Part shown: in pieces, positions 6,396 through 15,348 of the stretch
How the letters are laid out: every line of letters begins with the position of its first letter
Position numbering within the stretch: the stretch's first letter is position 1
NCBI GenBank assembly: GCA_003513845.1
Contig: DOTB01000082.1
Span: 1-16,828 of the forward strand
Reading direction: 5' to 3'
Source: Candidatus Atribacteria bacterium
GTDB lineage: Bacteria; Atribacterota; Phoenicimicrobiia; Phoenicimicrobiales; Phoenicimicrobiaceae
DNA: 16,828 nucleotides
Translations under genes and position numbers: made by a program
The notes under the pieces: generated by a model
What the model was told of the DNA's origin: nothing
What the model saw: only the letters and a program-made list of their open reading frames with translations
Databases searched by the model: none

Positions 6396-7157
6396 GTGGC
6401 TAAAGTTTTTGCTATTACTAATCAAAAAGGTGGAGTAGGAAAAACTACTACTGCTATAAATTTAAGCACTTGTATAGCTTTCTATAAAAAGAGGATTTTG
6501 TTAATTGATATAGATCCTCAAGGAAACACTAGTAGTGGAATAGGTTTAGATAGGTCAAAGATTAAAAGATGCATTTACGATGTTTTAATTAACCGGGTCC
6601 CAATAAATGAAGTTATTATGCAGACTCAGATAAAAAAATTAGATGTTTTGCCTTCAACTATCCAATTGGCTGGGGCAGAAATAGAATTGGTCAACTATAT
6701 ATCTCGAGAAAATAAACTAAAAAACGCTATCAAGCCCATAAAGGATAATTACGAATATATAATAATTGATTGCCCCCCCTCCCTTGGTCTTTTAACCTTA
6801 AATTCTCTTACTGCGGCAGATTCAGTGATCATACCCATTCAATGCGAATATTATGCTTTAGAAGGTATCGGCCAACTATTAAATACTATAAATTTGGTCC
6901 GAGAAAATCTTAATTCATCTTTAGAGATAGAAGGAATTTTATTTACTATGTATGACAGTAGAACAAATCTTTCTCGAGATGTTGTTGAAGAAGTAAAAAA
7001 ATATTTTAAAGGGAAAATATTCAAATCAATCATTCCGAGAAATGTAAGGGTTAGTGAAGCACCAAGTTATGGGAAACCTGTGGTGGTATATGATAAAAAA
7101 TCTAAAGGGGCGATAGCTTATAAAAAATTAGCTAAAGAGGTGATATTAAATGGTTAA
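6396..7157 (+). CDS. parA: Chromosome partitioning ATPase ParA/Soj
   Basis: A 253-residue ParA/Soj/MinD-type ATPase that binds DNA non-specifically in its ATP form and moves or regulates the ParB-parS complex. The deviant Walker A motif is KGGVGKTTT (11-19) with signature lysine K11 and K16. LLIDIDPQGNTSSG (35-48) carries the Walker A' aspartates, and YIIIDCPPSLG (121-131) is the Walker B. The short N-terminus before Walker A marks a chromosomal Soj-type protein without an HTH domain. The start is GTG, preceded by TTAGGAGAA at 7-nt spacing. It overlaps parB by 8 bp, implying translational coupling. Confidence 0.96.
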   Translation: MAKVFAITNQKGGVGKTTTAINLSTCIAFYKKRILLIDIDPQGNTSSGIGLDRSKIKRCIYDVLINRVPINEVIMQTQIKKLDVLPSTIQLAGAEIELVNYISRENKLKNAIKPIKDNYEYIIIDCPPSLGLLTLNSLTAADSVIIPIQCEYYALEGIGQLLNTINLVRENLNSSLEIEGILFTMYDSRTNLSRDVVEEVKKYFKGKIFKSIIPRNVRVSEAPSYGKPVVVYDKKSKGAIAYKKLAKEVILNG

Positions 7158-7998
7158 AAGAGGATTAGGGAAAGGGCTAGAGGCCCTTATACCAAAAGTT
7201 GATAGTGCAAGAAAAGAATTTATAACCGAAATAGAAATAGATGATTTAACCCCCAACCTTTTTCAACCTCGTAAAGATTTTGATAGAGAAAAGATGGAAG
7301 AACTGAAAGAATCAATAAAAAAACACGGATTGATTCAGCCTATTGTGGTAAGAGAGGTTGCCACTGGTTATGAACTGGTAGCAGGAGAGCGAAGATTAAG
7401 GGCAGCCAGGGAAATTGGAATAAAGAGAATACCCGCTATCATCAAAAATTTTAGCAACGAAAAGAGTTTAGAAATTGCTTTGGTAGAAAACATACAAAGA
7501 GAAGACCTTAATCCTATCGAGCAAGCTAATGCTTTTAAAAGATTAGCTGATGAGTTCAAGCTTACCCAACAAGAATTAGCGAATGTAACTGGAAAGAGCA
7601 GGTCGTTAATTAGTAATACTATTAGATTGCTAAAATTGGATCAAGACATACAAAGAAATATAGCTGAAGGAAAACTATCTTTCGGTCATGCCAAATTGTT
7701 GTTGGGGATTGAAGACGAAGAGATGCAAAGACTAATAAGTGATAGAATAATAAGCAGTGATTTATCGGTAAGGGCAACTGAAAAGTTAATCAAAGTCATT
7801 ACTCAACGAAAACAAAAGCAATTTAAGGTTAAGAGTATAACTATTGAACATTTCCCTGAAGCAGAAGAAAAGTTAAGAGAAATTTTGGGTACCAAGGTAA
7901 GTATATTATATGATGGTAAAAAGGGGAAAATAGATATTGAGTTTTATAGTAAAGAAGATTTAAGAAGAATTATTGATTTATTTTTAACGGAAAAATAG
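7150..7998 (+). CDS. parB: Chromosome partitioning protein ParB/Spo0J
   Basis: A 282-residue ParB, the parS-binding CTPase clamp that marks the origin and loads SMC. The N-terminus RGLGKGLEALIP (4-15) is the usual ParA-stimulating segment. The ParB/Srx CTPase domain (about 24-115) includes PRKDF, GLIQPIVV and the catalytic GERRLRAA (79-86), then ENIQREDLNPIEQA (113-126). A helix-turn-helix at about 137-162 (LTQQELANVTGKSRSLISNTIRLL) reads parS. The last 50 or so residues form the dimerisation domain. Two cognate parS sites lie within 2.6 kb upstream. The ATG overlaps the parA stop region. Confidence 0.96.
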   Translation: MVKRGLGKGLEALIPKVDSARKEFITEIEIDDLTPNLFQPRKDFDREKMEELKESIKKHGLIQPIVVREVATGYELVAGERRLRAAREIGIKRIPAIIKNFSNEKSLEIALVENIQREDLNPIEQANAFKRLADEFKLTQQELANVTGKSRSLISNTIRLLKLDQDIQRNIAEGKLSFGHAKLLLGIEDEEMQRLISDRIISSDLSVRATEKLIKVITQRKQKQFKVKSITIEHFPEAEEKLREILGTKVSILYDGKKGKIDIEFYSKEDLRRIIDLFLTEK

Positions 7999-8130
7999 AT
8001 TATATTTATAATTAAAAATTAAAAGCCAATTAATTAAGGTTATATAAGATTTATTATATTATATTAATGTATTTTAACCTTTTGTATGCCATCATGAGAA
8101 ATAATAATAAATTAGAAAGGGTGATTGAAA

Positions 8131-8676
8131 ATGAGCAAAAAAAGTTTTAATAATTTAATTTTTATTTTGTTCTTAGTGATTATATTTTTTGTTTCAGGTA
8201 TTATTTTTTCTCTTTCTCTGGGGTTATTCTCCTTAGAAAATGTTTTTTTAAAGGTAAATTATATGATCTACTCTAATTTTTTAAACCAAGTTATATTAAC
8301 TCTTGTCTCCGCTTTACTAATTGCTATGGCAATATATTTAATCTGGAGGAAAGGGCAATATGATAGAGAAGATTTAACTGTATCTCAAAAAACTTCGTTT
8401 GGGGAGGTTAAGATTTCTCTTAATTCTGTAAAACAGCTAATTTTAAAAGTGTTAAAGGAGATAAGAGAAATTAAGGAAGTAAGGCCGGAGATTAATTTAC
8501 AAAAAACAGGGGAGATAAAAATTGATTTACATACTTGTGTTAAACAAGATGTAAATATTCCCGAACTTTCAGAGAGAGTTCAGAGAAAATTGAAAGACTA
8601 TCTGTTAGAAACCAGCGGGATAGAACTGAAAGAAATTAAGATACATATAGATAAAATATTTTATGAAGACAAATAA
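8131..8676 (+). CDS. amaP: AmaP-like alkaline shock membrane anchor protein
   Basis: A 181-residue protein with two N-terminal membrane helices (about 8-31 and 52-70) followed by a cytoplasmic domain of mixed beta/alpha character (LTVSQKTSFGEVKISLNSVKQLILKVLKEI onward). This layout is that of AmaP, which anchors Asp23 to the membrane in staphylococci. An Asp23-family gene follows 93 bp downstream, supporting the call. I prefer ATG 8131 over TTG 8125 because the Shine-Dalgarno AGAAAGGGTG ends 7 nt before the ATG but only 1 nt before the TTG. The role in this organism (envelope stress) is inferred from the family. Confidence 0.8.
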   Translation: MSKKSFNNLIFILFLVIIFFVSGIIFSLSLGLFSLENVFLKVNYMIYSNFLNQVILTLVSALLIAMAIYLIWRKGQYDREDLTVSQKTSFGEVKISLNSVKQLILKVLKEIREIKEVRPEINLQKTGEIKIDLHTCVKQDVNIPELSERVQRKLKDYLLETSGIELKEIKIHIDKIFYEDK

Positions 8677-8769
8677 GGCAAAAGATAAAAGTAAAAAAAA
8701 GAATTGCCCTTGTTTTAATATTAATATTATGATTAAAGTTGAGAAATAAATAAAGGTGGTGGATAAATA

Positions 8770-9204
8770 GTGTCTGATAAACAAGTTACAAAAAAAGATA
8801 TGTCAGAATTAGGAAGTATTACAGTTTCAAAAGAAGTAGTAGCTATAATTGCTGCTCTTGAAACCATAAAGGTTAAAGGAGTAGTAGGTATTAGTAGTGG
8901 ACATAGAGCGGGTTCAGTTGAGGTATTACCCAAAAAAGACCTTGTTAAAGGTATAGAAGTTTGGATGAAGCCAGAGGAAGTAGCCCTTACTATCCCTATT
9001 GTTACAGATTACGAAATAGGGATTTTCAAGGTAGCGCAAGAAGTACAGAAAAGGGCTAAACAATCTATTGAAACCATAACCGGTTTGAAAGTCTTAAAGG
9101 TTAATGTTAATGTTCAAGGGGTTAAATTTAAAGAGGAAGAGAAAAAGATAGAAGAAAAGAAGATAAAGGGAAAAATTAAAAAAATTGAAGAAAAAATAAA
9201 ATAA
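8770..9204 (+). CDS. Asp23/Gls24 family envelope stress response protein
   Basis: A 144-residue Asp23/Gls24 protein. It starts LGSITVSKEVVAIIAALETIKVKGVVGIS, the family's hallmark opening. GIEVWMKPEEVALTIPIVTDYEIGIFKVAQEVQKRAKQSIE and LKVLKVNVNVQGVKF follow. The final 25 residues are a Lys/Glu-rich charged tail. In Firmicutes these soluble proteins assemble at the membrane through AmaP and are tied to cell-envelope homeostasis; the biochemical activity is unknown. The GTG start is supported by AAAGGTGGTGG about 8 nt upstream. Tight spacing to the next gene (15 bp) indicates a shared transcript. Confidence 0.9.
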   Translation: MSDKQVTKKDMSELGSITVSKEVVAIIAALETIKVKGVVGISSGHRAGSVEVLPKKDLVKGIEVWMKPEEVALTIPIVTDYEIGIFKVAQEVQKRAKQSIETITGLKVLKVNVNVQGVKFKEEEKKIEEKKIKGKIKKIEEKIK

Positions 9205-9219
9205 AATGGTGGAATAGAA

Positions 9220-10440
9220 GTGGCAGGAATTATAAAATTATTGGTAGTAATCGGAGTTATTATTTTTTTGACAAAGAAAAAATGGAAATTAGAATACGTT
9301 ATGCTTTTGGCCTCTTTATTATTGGGAGTGCTTTTTAATTTAAGTGCGATTCAAATAGGAAAAATTTTTGTTCTAGCCTTGATAGACCCAACGACTTTAA
9401 GGTTAATGGGAATAATTGTGCTGGTTTATATTTTAAGCGGCGTTTTAAGTAAAGTTGAAAGTTTGGATAATTTGGTCGATTCTCTTCGAGGTATAGTTAA
9501 AGATTATCGTTTTACCTTAGCTTTTATCCCGGCTTTATTAGGATTAATTCCTATGCCTGCCGGGGCGATGTTTTCTGCTCCTATGGTTAAAGAAATAGGA
9601 GATCGAGTAGGGCTTACCCCAGAAGAAGATACCTTTGTAAATTATTGGTTTCGACATGTTTGGGAATTTATCTGGCCACTCTTTTCAGGGATGATATTAT
9701 TTGCTGGTTTATTAAGAGTAGAGATTCGAGAAGTTATCCTGGTTCAATTCCCTTTGACCATCACTGCGATAATAGTAGGCTTCATTTGGGAATACAAAAA
9801 TTTAAAAAAAGATATTACGGTTATCAATAAAAGAGATATTTTGATTAATTTAAAAAATTTACTTTATGGAATCTGGCCCATTCTACTGATTATAATTTTA
9901 GTACTCGGGATAAAAATAGATATATTGATTTCTTTGGTAATAACTATTTTATCTATATTTTTTTTAAACACCAGTAAATTAACCGTAACCGAAATAAAGG
10001 GAATTATGAAAAATAACATAGATTTGGGTGTGGTACTTTTAATTGCTGGCATTATGATTTTTCAAAGAATGCTTCAGGTTTCGGGGGGAATAGAATTAAT
10101 TCCGGAAATATTTGCTAAATTAAGAATTCCCTCTTTTATTGTTTTGTTTAGTATACCCTTTTTTATTGGGATAATGACTGGCTTAAGTCCTGCAGCGCTG
10201 GGAATAAGTTTACCCGTCCTTATTCCGATAATAATTGTTAAAGGAGAAGCAAATCTATATTATGCTATGTTGGCCTATGCCGGCAACTTTGTGGGAATAA
10301 TGATTTCTCCTATGCATTTATGTTTAGTAGTGACTAAAAATTACTTTAAGGCGGATATTGGGAAAATATATAAAATGCTAATTCTGCCATTAATAATAAT
10401 TGTTTTGGTTACCATTATGTTGGTTATAATTAATACATAA
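9220..10440 (+). CDS. DUF401 family integral membrane protein
   Basis: A 406-residue polytopic membrane protein with about ten hydrophobic helices, of the DUF401 family, which is permease-like with an unassigned substrate. Distinctive features are IPALLGLIPMPAGAMFSAPMV (about 102-122, with a proline/glycine-rich re-entrant appearance), NYWFRHVWEFIWPLFSGMI (about 140-158), and a second-half echo, GIMTGLSPAALGISLPVLIPI. The two similar halves suggest an inverted-repeat transporter fold. The start is GTG with GGTGGA upstream, 15 bp after the Asp23 gene. The neighbours suggest an envelope role, but the substrate cannot be read from sequence. Confidence 0.82.
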   Translation: MAGIIKLLVVIGVIIFLTKKKWKLEYVMLLASLLLGVLFNLSAIQIGKIFVLALIDPTTLRLMGIIVLVYILSGVLSKVESLDNLVDSLRGIVKDYRFTLAFIPALLGLIPMPAGAMFSAPMVKEIGDRVGLTPEEDTFVNYWFRHVWEFIWPLFSGMILFAGLLRVEIREVILVQFPLTITAIIVGFIWEYKNLKKDITVINKRDILINLKNLLYGIWPILLIIILVLGIKIDILISLVITILSIFFLNTSKLTVTEIKGIMKNNIDLGVVLLIAGIMIFQRMLQVSGGIELIPEIFAKLRIPSFIVLFSIPFFIGIMTGLSPAALGISLPVLIPIIIVKGEANLYYAMLAYAGNFVGIMISPMHLCLVVTKNYFKADIGKIYKMLILPLIIIVLVTIMLVIINT

Positions 10441-10497
10441 TTAAGAAAATTATAAATATGGCTGGTTGTATATATTATAAATGAGGTGAGAGTGAAT

Positions 10498-11301
10498 ATG
10501 AGAAAATCGCCAAAAGAAATAGAAATTGAAAAGGAGATATTAAGTAGATTAAGTGGGAAGTCAGCTATAGCAGCCTCATTAATTTTTAATGATGAAGAAG
10601 CACAGGCTATGCAGAATTACGCCAACACTGTTTCTATAAAAAGGCTGGGTTATAATGACCATGGTCCGGTACATATGAGAAAAACTGCCCTAAATGCTTT
10701 AATTATGTTTAATTTATTACACGAAGCCGGGATTAAATTTAGCATAGAAGAGGAAAATATCGGCTCTGTAGAAGATAGCAAAGTGGCGGTATTAATATCA
10801 TCTTTATTGCACGATGTTGGTATGTCAGTAGGTCGGGAAAATCATGAACTGTTAGGAGTTGTTTTTGCTACCCCCATTATTGAGAGAACTTTAGTTAAAA
10901 TTTATAATACAGATATTGAAAAGAAGACTATTATTCAATCTTTAATCATTGAGGGGATTGCTGGTCATATGGCTACACAAGATATTCATTCCTTAGAGGC
11001 TGGCCTAGTATTAATTGGGGATGGATGTGATATGGAGAAGGGCAGGGCACGAGTTATTTTTCTCTTGTCCCGAACTCCTAAAGTAGGAGACATTCATAAA
11101 TATTCTGCTAATTCTATTCAAAGAGTAGATATTATCCAAGGAGAAGAGAAGCCCATTAGAATTATCGTGGAAATGACTGAATCAGTAGGTTTTTTTCAAA
11201 TAGAAGAAGTACTTTTCCCTAAAATTTTGTCCAATCCAGTAAAGCCTTACGTTGAGCTTTATGGACGAGTAACTGGAGAAGAAATGCGTCGCTATTTATA
11301 A
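10498..11301 (+). CDS. HD-domain metal-dependent phosphohydrolase
   Basis: A 267-residue soluble protein with HD-superfamily metal ligands in order: H59 (GPVHMRKTALNA), H105-D106 (SSLLHDVGMS), H116 (ENHELLG), H157 (GIAGHMA) and D175 (LIGDGCDMEKGRAR). The family hydrolyses phosphate esters, often of nucleotides or cyclic nucleotides; the substrate here is unknown. The C-terminal ~75 residues form a separate domain I cannot name. ATG 10498 is chosen over GTG 10486 because GAGGTGA (10483-10489) is a strong ribosome-binding site 8 nt before it and would overlap the GTG. It follows the DUF401 gene by 57 bp. Confidence 0.82.
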   Translation: MRKSPKEIEIEKEILSRLSGKSAIAASLIFNDEEAQAMQNYANTVSIKRLGYNDHGPVHMRKTALNALIMFNLLHEAGIKFSIEEENIGSVEDSKVAVLISSLLHDVGMSVGRENHELLGVVFATPIIERTLVKIYNTDIEKKTIIQSLIIEGIAGHMATQDIHSLEAGLVLIGDGCDMEKGRARVIFLLSRTPKVGDIHKYSANSIQRVDIIQGEEKPIRIIVEMTESVGFFQIEEVLFPKILSNPVKPYVELYGRVTGEEMRRYL

Positions 11302-11435
11302 ATTCGTATCTTGGGAAGAAAAGAAAAAAAACCGATTTTTTGCTCACGATGTTCAATGCCTAATATGTGCTTAGGACATTTACTATCGGCCAATTAGTAA
11401 ATTGGCAGATGAGTGAATTAATATATGGAGAAAAT

Positions 11436-12929
11436 ATGCAAAAGAAAAATCTTTATTATCAGAGTACACGAGGGGGCAATAAAAAAGTTTTATCTGCAGA
11501 AGCAATTATCAAAGGAATTGCTAATGATGGTGGATTATTTGTCCCCATAACTATTCCTCGGTTAAATCAGGATTTTAATAAGATAAAGGGTATTGATTAT
11601 AAAACATTGGCCTATATAGTAATGAAAGAATTTTTTACTGATTATCATAAAGATGAACTGATGTATTGTATAAATCAAGCTTATGACAAGAAATTCGATA
11701 CCGAGTTTATTGCCCCACTTGCCAAAAAGATGGGGGTATATTTTTTAGAGCTTTTCTATGGACCCACTTTAGCCTTTAAAGATATGGCTTTATCAATACT
11801 TCCTCATTTTTTAAAAAAAGCAGCCCAAAAACTTAAGCTCCATAAAGAGATAGTTATTTTAACCGCTACTTCTGGTGATACAGGGAAAGCTGCTCTTCAA
11901 GGGTTTGCCGATGTAGAGGGGACCAAGATAATAGTGTTTTTCCCTTGCCAAGGAGTTAGTAAAATACAAGAAAGACAGATGCTCACCCAGGAAGGGGAAA
12001 ACACTTTTGTCATAGGTATAAGGGGGAATTTTGATGATGCTCAGAAAGGGGTAAAGGAGATATTTGAAGACATAGAATTTAATAAAAAGATAGCAGAAAA
12101 AAATTATATTTTTTCCTCCGCAAATTCTATAAATATAGGTCGGCTGGTGCCTCAGATAGTATATTATTTCTATGCTTATTTGAGTATGTTAGGTAGAGGA
12201 GAAATAAAGAAAGGCGAAAAGATAAATATAGCAGTTCCCACTGGAAACTTTGGAGATATTTTAGCAGCTTACTATGCCAAAGAGATGGGATTATCGGTAA
12301 ATAAATTAATCTGTGCTTCCAATGAAAATAAGGTATTAGCAGATTTTTTCCATACTGGAATATATGATAAACGAAGAGAGTTGGTTGCCACTATTTCTCC
12401 TTCGATGGATATTTTAGTATCGAGTAATTTGGAGAGATTACTATGGGATATAAGTGATAAGGATGCTAAGAAGGTGAAAGAATTAATGAATTCTTTAAGA
12501 AATAAAGGCTTTTATCAGATAGATTCGGTAATGAAGGGAAGATTAAAGAATTTTTATGGTGGGTTTGCCTCTCAAGAGGAATGCCGTCAAAGTATAAAAG
12601 AAGTATTCGATGAGTCAAAATATTTGATCGATCCCCATACGGCAGTAGCATTTTCAGTGTATAAAAAATACGTTAAAGAAACTCAAGATAAAACGAAGAC
12701 AGTCATTGTAGCTACAGCTAGTCCTTTTAAATTTACTAAAAGTGTGATGGAGTCAATAGATAACCGATATAAAGAATTTGATGATTTTGAATTAATTAAA
12801 AAAATGTCCTATTTAGCCCAAATTCCCATCCCTAAGGCAGTAAGGGATATTAAGAATAAGCCTATTCGTCATAAAATAGTTTGCAGGAAAGAGGAAATGA
12901 AGGCAAAGATAGCCGAGATTTTAAAATAG
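11436..12929 (+). CDS. thrC: Threonine synthase
   Basis: A 497-residue PLP enzyme converting O-phosphohomoserine to threonine and phosphate. The N-terminal domain reads YYQSTRGG and AIIKGIANDGGLFVP. The PLP lysine is K115 in GPTLAFKDMAL. ILTATSGDTGKAAL (141-154) binds the cofactor phosphate or substrate, and AVPTGNFGDILAAYYAKEMG follows. This is the longer ThrC type with its own N-terminal domain. The frame is open from 11367, but ATG 11436 has GGAG 5 nt before it and starts at family-like residues; the preceding 23 codons look non-coding. There is no T-box or long leader upstream, only a GCCAATT/AATTGGC hairpin at 11389-11405. No other threonine-pathway gene is adjacent. Confidence 0.95.
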   Translation: MQKKNLYYQSTRGGNKKVLSAEAIIKGIANDGGLFVPITIPRLNQDFNKIKGIDYKTLAYIVMKEFFTDYHKDELMYCINQAYDKKFDTEFIAPLAKKMGVYFLELFYGPTLAFKDMALSILPHFLKKAAQKLKLHKEIVILTATSGDTGKAALQGFADVEGTKIIVFFPCQGVSKIQERQMLTQEGENTFVIGIRGNFDDAQKGVKEIFEDIEFNKKIAEKNYIFSSANSINIGRLVPQIVYYFYAYLSMLGRGEIKKGEKINIAVPTGNFGDILAAYYAKEMGLSVNKLICASNENKVLADFFHTGIYDKRRELVATISPSMDILVSSNLERLLWDISDKDAKKVKELMNSLRNKGFYQIDSVMKGRLKNFYGGFASQEECRQSIKEVFDESKYLIDPHTAVAFSVYKKYVKETQDKTKTVIVATASPFKFTKSVMESIDNRYKEFDDFELIKKMSYLAQIPIPKAVRDIKNKPIRHKIVCRKEEMKAKIAEILK

Positions 12930-12962
12930 TCGATGGTGAATAGTTGTCAGTTAGTCGTTAGC

Positions 12963-13001
12963 AGGAAAGGTGTATGAAATACGCCCCTACTTTTATTTCC
13001 T
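12963..13001 (+). terminator. Possible weak terminator after thrC
   Basis: GGTGTAT (12969-12975) pairs with ATACGCC (12979-12985) around a GAA loop, enclosed by a looser AGGAAA/TTTCCT pair (12963-12968 and 12996-13001). Only a short T-rich stretch (TTTTATTT) follows. It lies 40 bp after the thrC stop and is plausible but not strong. Confidence 0.3.
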
Positions 13002-13137
13002 GGAACCTGAATTTTACTCGTTATAGTTTTACCGCTTTGAACCTTTCGTTTTAAGATTTTAGCTGTATAAAATAATAACCAACGACTGAAAATTTATATT
13101 TAATGTTATCTACTAATTTATAAAAGGCGAAAATAAG

Positions 13138-14799
13138 ATGAAAATATCTTTCTTAGGTGCTACCAAAATAGTAACCGGGTCTAATTTTTTAATCGAAACT
13201 AAAAACAGCAAATTTTTAATAGATTGTGGAATGTTTCAAGGGAACAAATCGATTAACAGGATGAATTATTACCCTTTTAGCTTTAACCCTGAAGAGATAG
13301 ATTTTATGGTCCTCTCTCATGCCCACATAGACCACAGTGGAAGGATACCTAAGTTAATTAAAGAAGGATTTAAAGGAGACATATACTGCACCAAAGCAAC
13401 CGCAGATTTATGTTCTATTATGCTTCCTGATAGTGGCCATATTCAAGAGATGGAAAATGAATGGGATAATCGCAAGAGAAGAAGGTCAGGGGAAAAATTG
13501 AGAGAACCTCTATATACTGTAAAAGAGGCAGAAGATAGTTTAAGATATTTTAAGCCAGTTTTGTATGACCAGAAAATAGAGTTAAACGAAGAAGTTGCTT
13601 TGAGATTTAGGGATGCCGGTCATATATTAGGTTCCTCTATAATTGAACTATGGATCAAAGAAGACAACAAAGAAGCCAAGTTAGTATTTTCAGGAGATTT
13701 AGGCAGAAGAGATAGGCCTATTTTAAGAGATCCTTTTCTCATTGATGAGACAGATTATTTGATAATAGAATCGACTTACGGAAATAGATTGCACCCTCCT
13801 TCAAAAGATGATGCTATAAAACTAATTTCTATTATAAATACAACTGCCCAAAGAGGTGGGAATGTGGTAATCCCTTCTTTTGCAATAGAAAGAGCCCAGG
13901 ATATAATTTATGAATTGAATAAATATTATACTGAATATCTTAAAACTGTGAACCAGGATTTTTTAAAGGTGCCCGTCTATATAGATAGCCCTTTAACTGT
14001 TTCTGCTACTGAGATATTTTTACGAAATTCTGATTGTTTTGATGAAGATACCTTGAAACTTATTAAGATAGGGAATAATCCTCTGGATTTCCCAAATTTA
14101 AAATTTACTAAGACAGCAGAGGAATCCAAACAGTTAAATACCTCTAAAGAGAGCAAAGTAATAATTTCAGCCAGCGGAATGTGTACTGCTGGAAGAATAA
14201 AACATCACCTAAAGCATAATCTATGGAGAAAAGAGTCCAGTATTGTGTTTGTAGGATATCAGGCAGAGGGAACTTTGGGCAGAAGGATAAAAGAGGGTGA
14301 GAAGGTAGTTAAAATATTTGGAGAAGAAATTCAGGTAAATGCAGAGATTTATTCCTTGGAAGGTTTTTCCGGGCATGCTGATAAAAATGGGTTAATGTGG
14401 TGGATACAGAGCTTTAAAAGTAAACCCAAAAAAATATTTATAGTCCACGGAGAAGAGGAAGCAACTGAAGAGATTTGCCGGAAGATTGAAGAAGAGTTGA
14501 ATATCGAAGCCCATATTCCTGAATTAGGAGAGGTTCTGACTATTGAAGGGGAAAGAATTTTGGTGGGTGAAAAATTAAAAGTAGACAGAAAAGAGAGAGA
14601 AAATAGAGAATTGAAAGAAAGTATTAAAAAACTAAAATCAGTCTTCTGGGAAGTATTGCAAAGATTAGAGCATGAAACCAATAATGTAGCAGATATTGAG
14701 AGATTAAATAGACTTCGGAATAAGCTAATTGAACTCCAAAAAAATATATTAGATTTAAATATGATGCTTACTGAGGGAATGAATAAAGAAAAAGATTAA
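13138..14799 (+). CDS. Beta-CASP metallo-beta-lactamase fold RNA-processing hydrolase
   Basis: A 553-residue zinc-dependent nuclease of the beta-CASP branch, the CPSF73/YSH1-like bacterial type. Metal motif 2 is SHAHIDHSG, giving H61, H63, D65 and H66. GHILGSSIIEL and FSGDLGRRDRPILRDP supply the next metal ligands. The beta-CASP insertion carries IIESTYGNR, PSFAIERAQDIIYEL and SASGMCTAGRIKHHL. GFSGHADKNGL and FIVHGEEEA close the active site. The substrate is probably RNA. Residues after about 485 form a charged, probably coiled-coil extension (RKERENRELKESIKKL onward). ATG 13138 is the natural start; the ribosome-binding site is poor (AAAGGCG). A strong terminator follows. Confidence 0.9.
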   Translation: MKISFLGATKIVTGSNFLIETKNSKFLIDCGMFQGNKSINRMNYYPFSFNPEEIDFMVLSHAHIDHSGRIPKLIKEGFKGDIYCTKATADLCSIMLPDSGHIQEMENEWDNRKRRRSGEKLREPLYTVKEAEDSLRYFKPVLYDQKIELNEEVALRFRDAGHILGSSIIELWIKEDNKEAKLVFSGDLGRRDRPILRDPFLIDETDYLIIESTYGNRLHPPSKDDAIKLISIINTTAQRGGNVVIPSFAIERAQDIIYELNKYYTEYLKTVNQDFLKVPVYIDSPLTVSATEIFLRNSDCFDEDTLKLIKIGNNPLDFPNLKFTKTAEESKQLNTSKESKVIISASGMCTAGRIKHHLKHNLWRKESSIVFVGYQAEGTLGRRIKEGEKVVKIFGEEIQVNAEIYSLEGFSGHADKNGLMWWIQSFKSKPKKIFIVHGEEEATEEICRKIEEELNIEAHIPELGEVLTIEGERILVGEKLKVDRKERENRELKESIKKLKSVFWEVLQRLEHETNNVADIERLNRLRNKLIELQKNILDLNMMLTEGMNKEKD

Positions 14800-14820
14800 A
14801 GGTGAGTATAAATATACTCA

Positions 14821-14855
14821 ATTGGGGGTGTATTAAAATACACCCCCAATTTTTA
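14821..14855 (+). terminator. Rho-independent terminator after the beta-CASP gene
   Basis: A perfect 14-bp stem, ATTGGGGGTGTATT (14821-14834) with AATACACCCCCAAT (14837-14850), runs directly into TTTTT. A smaller 7-bp hairpin GAGTATA/TATACTC (14804-14819) precedes it. It sits between the convergent + strand beta-CASP gene and the minus-strand hsp20 gene. The U-tract is only on the + side. Confidence 0.9.
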
Positions 14856-14892
14856 CAAAATGTTAAGGGAGTGAATTAAGTATAGTTTTTTA

Positions 14893-15348
14893 TTATTCTG
14901 GCTGAATTTCTATTTCTTTGGGTTTAATTTCTTCTTTTTTGGGGAGAGTAATCTCTAATACCCCGTTTTTGAAGGTGGCTTTTGCTTTAGTTTTATCTAC
15001 TTCTACTGGCAGAGCAATTGTTCTGGAATAGGTTCCAAAAGCCCTTTCGCAGCAGTAGTAGTCTTCTTTTTTGATTTCTTTTTCTTCTTTTCTCTCTCCC
15101 TGAATAGTTAGAGTGTTTTCACTAAGAGAGATCTTTACATCTTTTTTATCTACTCCCGGAAGCTCAGCTTTAACCAATATATTGTCTTTTTTGTCAATTA
15201 CATCAATAAGGGGGGACCATTCCCCGCCCTCCATCCATCTTCTTCTAGTTAAGCGTCGACTTTCGGGTAAAAGCTCAAAATCAAAAAAATCATCAAAAAG
15301 ATCTCTCAAGCGCTTTATTTCTTTTGGTTCCCATGGTACTAAAGGCAT
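14893..15348 (-). CDS. Hsp20/alpha-crystallin small heat shock protein
   Basis: A 151-residue ATP-independent holdase chaperone. The N-terminus IKRLRDLFDDFFDF (11-24) is the usual bacterial Hsp20 opening. The alpha-crystallin domain spans about 45-138, including WSPLIDVIDKKDNILVKAELPGV, VKISLSENTLTIQGERKEE, the GTYSRTIALP segment and the signature NGVLEITLPKKE. A C-terminal IEI (146-148) gives the I-x-I oligomerisation motif. The start has an exceptionally strong Shine-Dalgarno, AGGAGGTGAT. It follows trxA by 71 bp. A 12-bp sequence, TGTTAAGGGAGT, occurs on the minus strand upstream (15395-15406) and on the + strand just past the gene (14861-14872). Confidence 0.95.
   Translation of the reverse strand: MPLVPWEPKEIKRLRDLFDDFFDFELLPESRRLTRRRWMEGGEWSPLIDVIDKKDNILVKAELPGVDKKDVKISLSENTLTIQGERKEEKEIKKEDYYCCERAFGTYSRTIALPVEVDKTKAKATFKNGVLEITLPKKEEIKPKEIEIQPE

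Noticed and set aside
8676..8720. Terminator between amaP and the Asp23 gene
   Set aside because: GGCAA and TTGCC can pair but the stem is only 5 bp with a long loop and a broken T-rich tail.
11367..11435. Extension of threonine synthase by 23 codons
   Set aside because: The sequence before ATG 11436 is unlike ThrC N-termini and lacks a ribosome-binding site, while GGAG precedes 11436.
11302..11435. T-box or riboswitch upstream of thrC
   Set aside because: The gap is only 134 nt and shows no T-box motif or terminator/antiterminator pair, only a small 7-bp hairpin.
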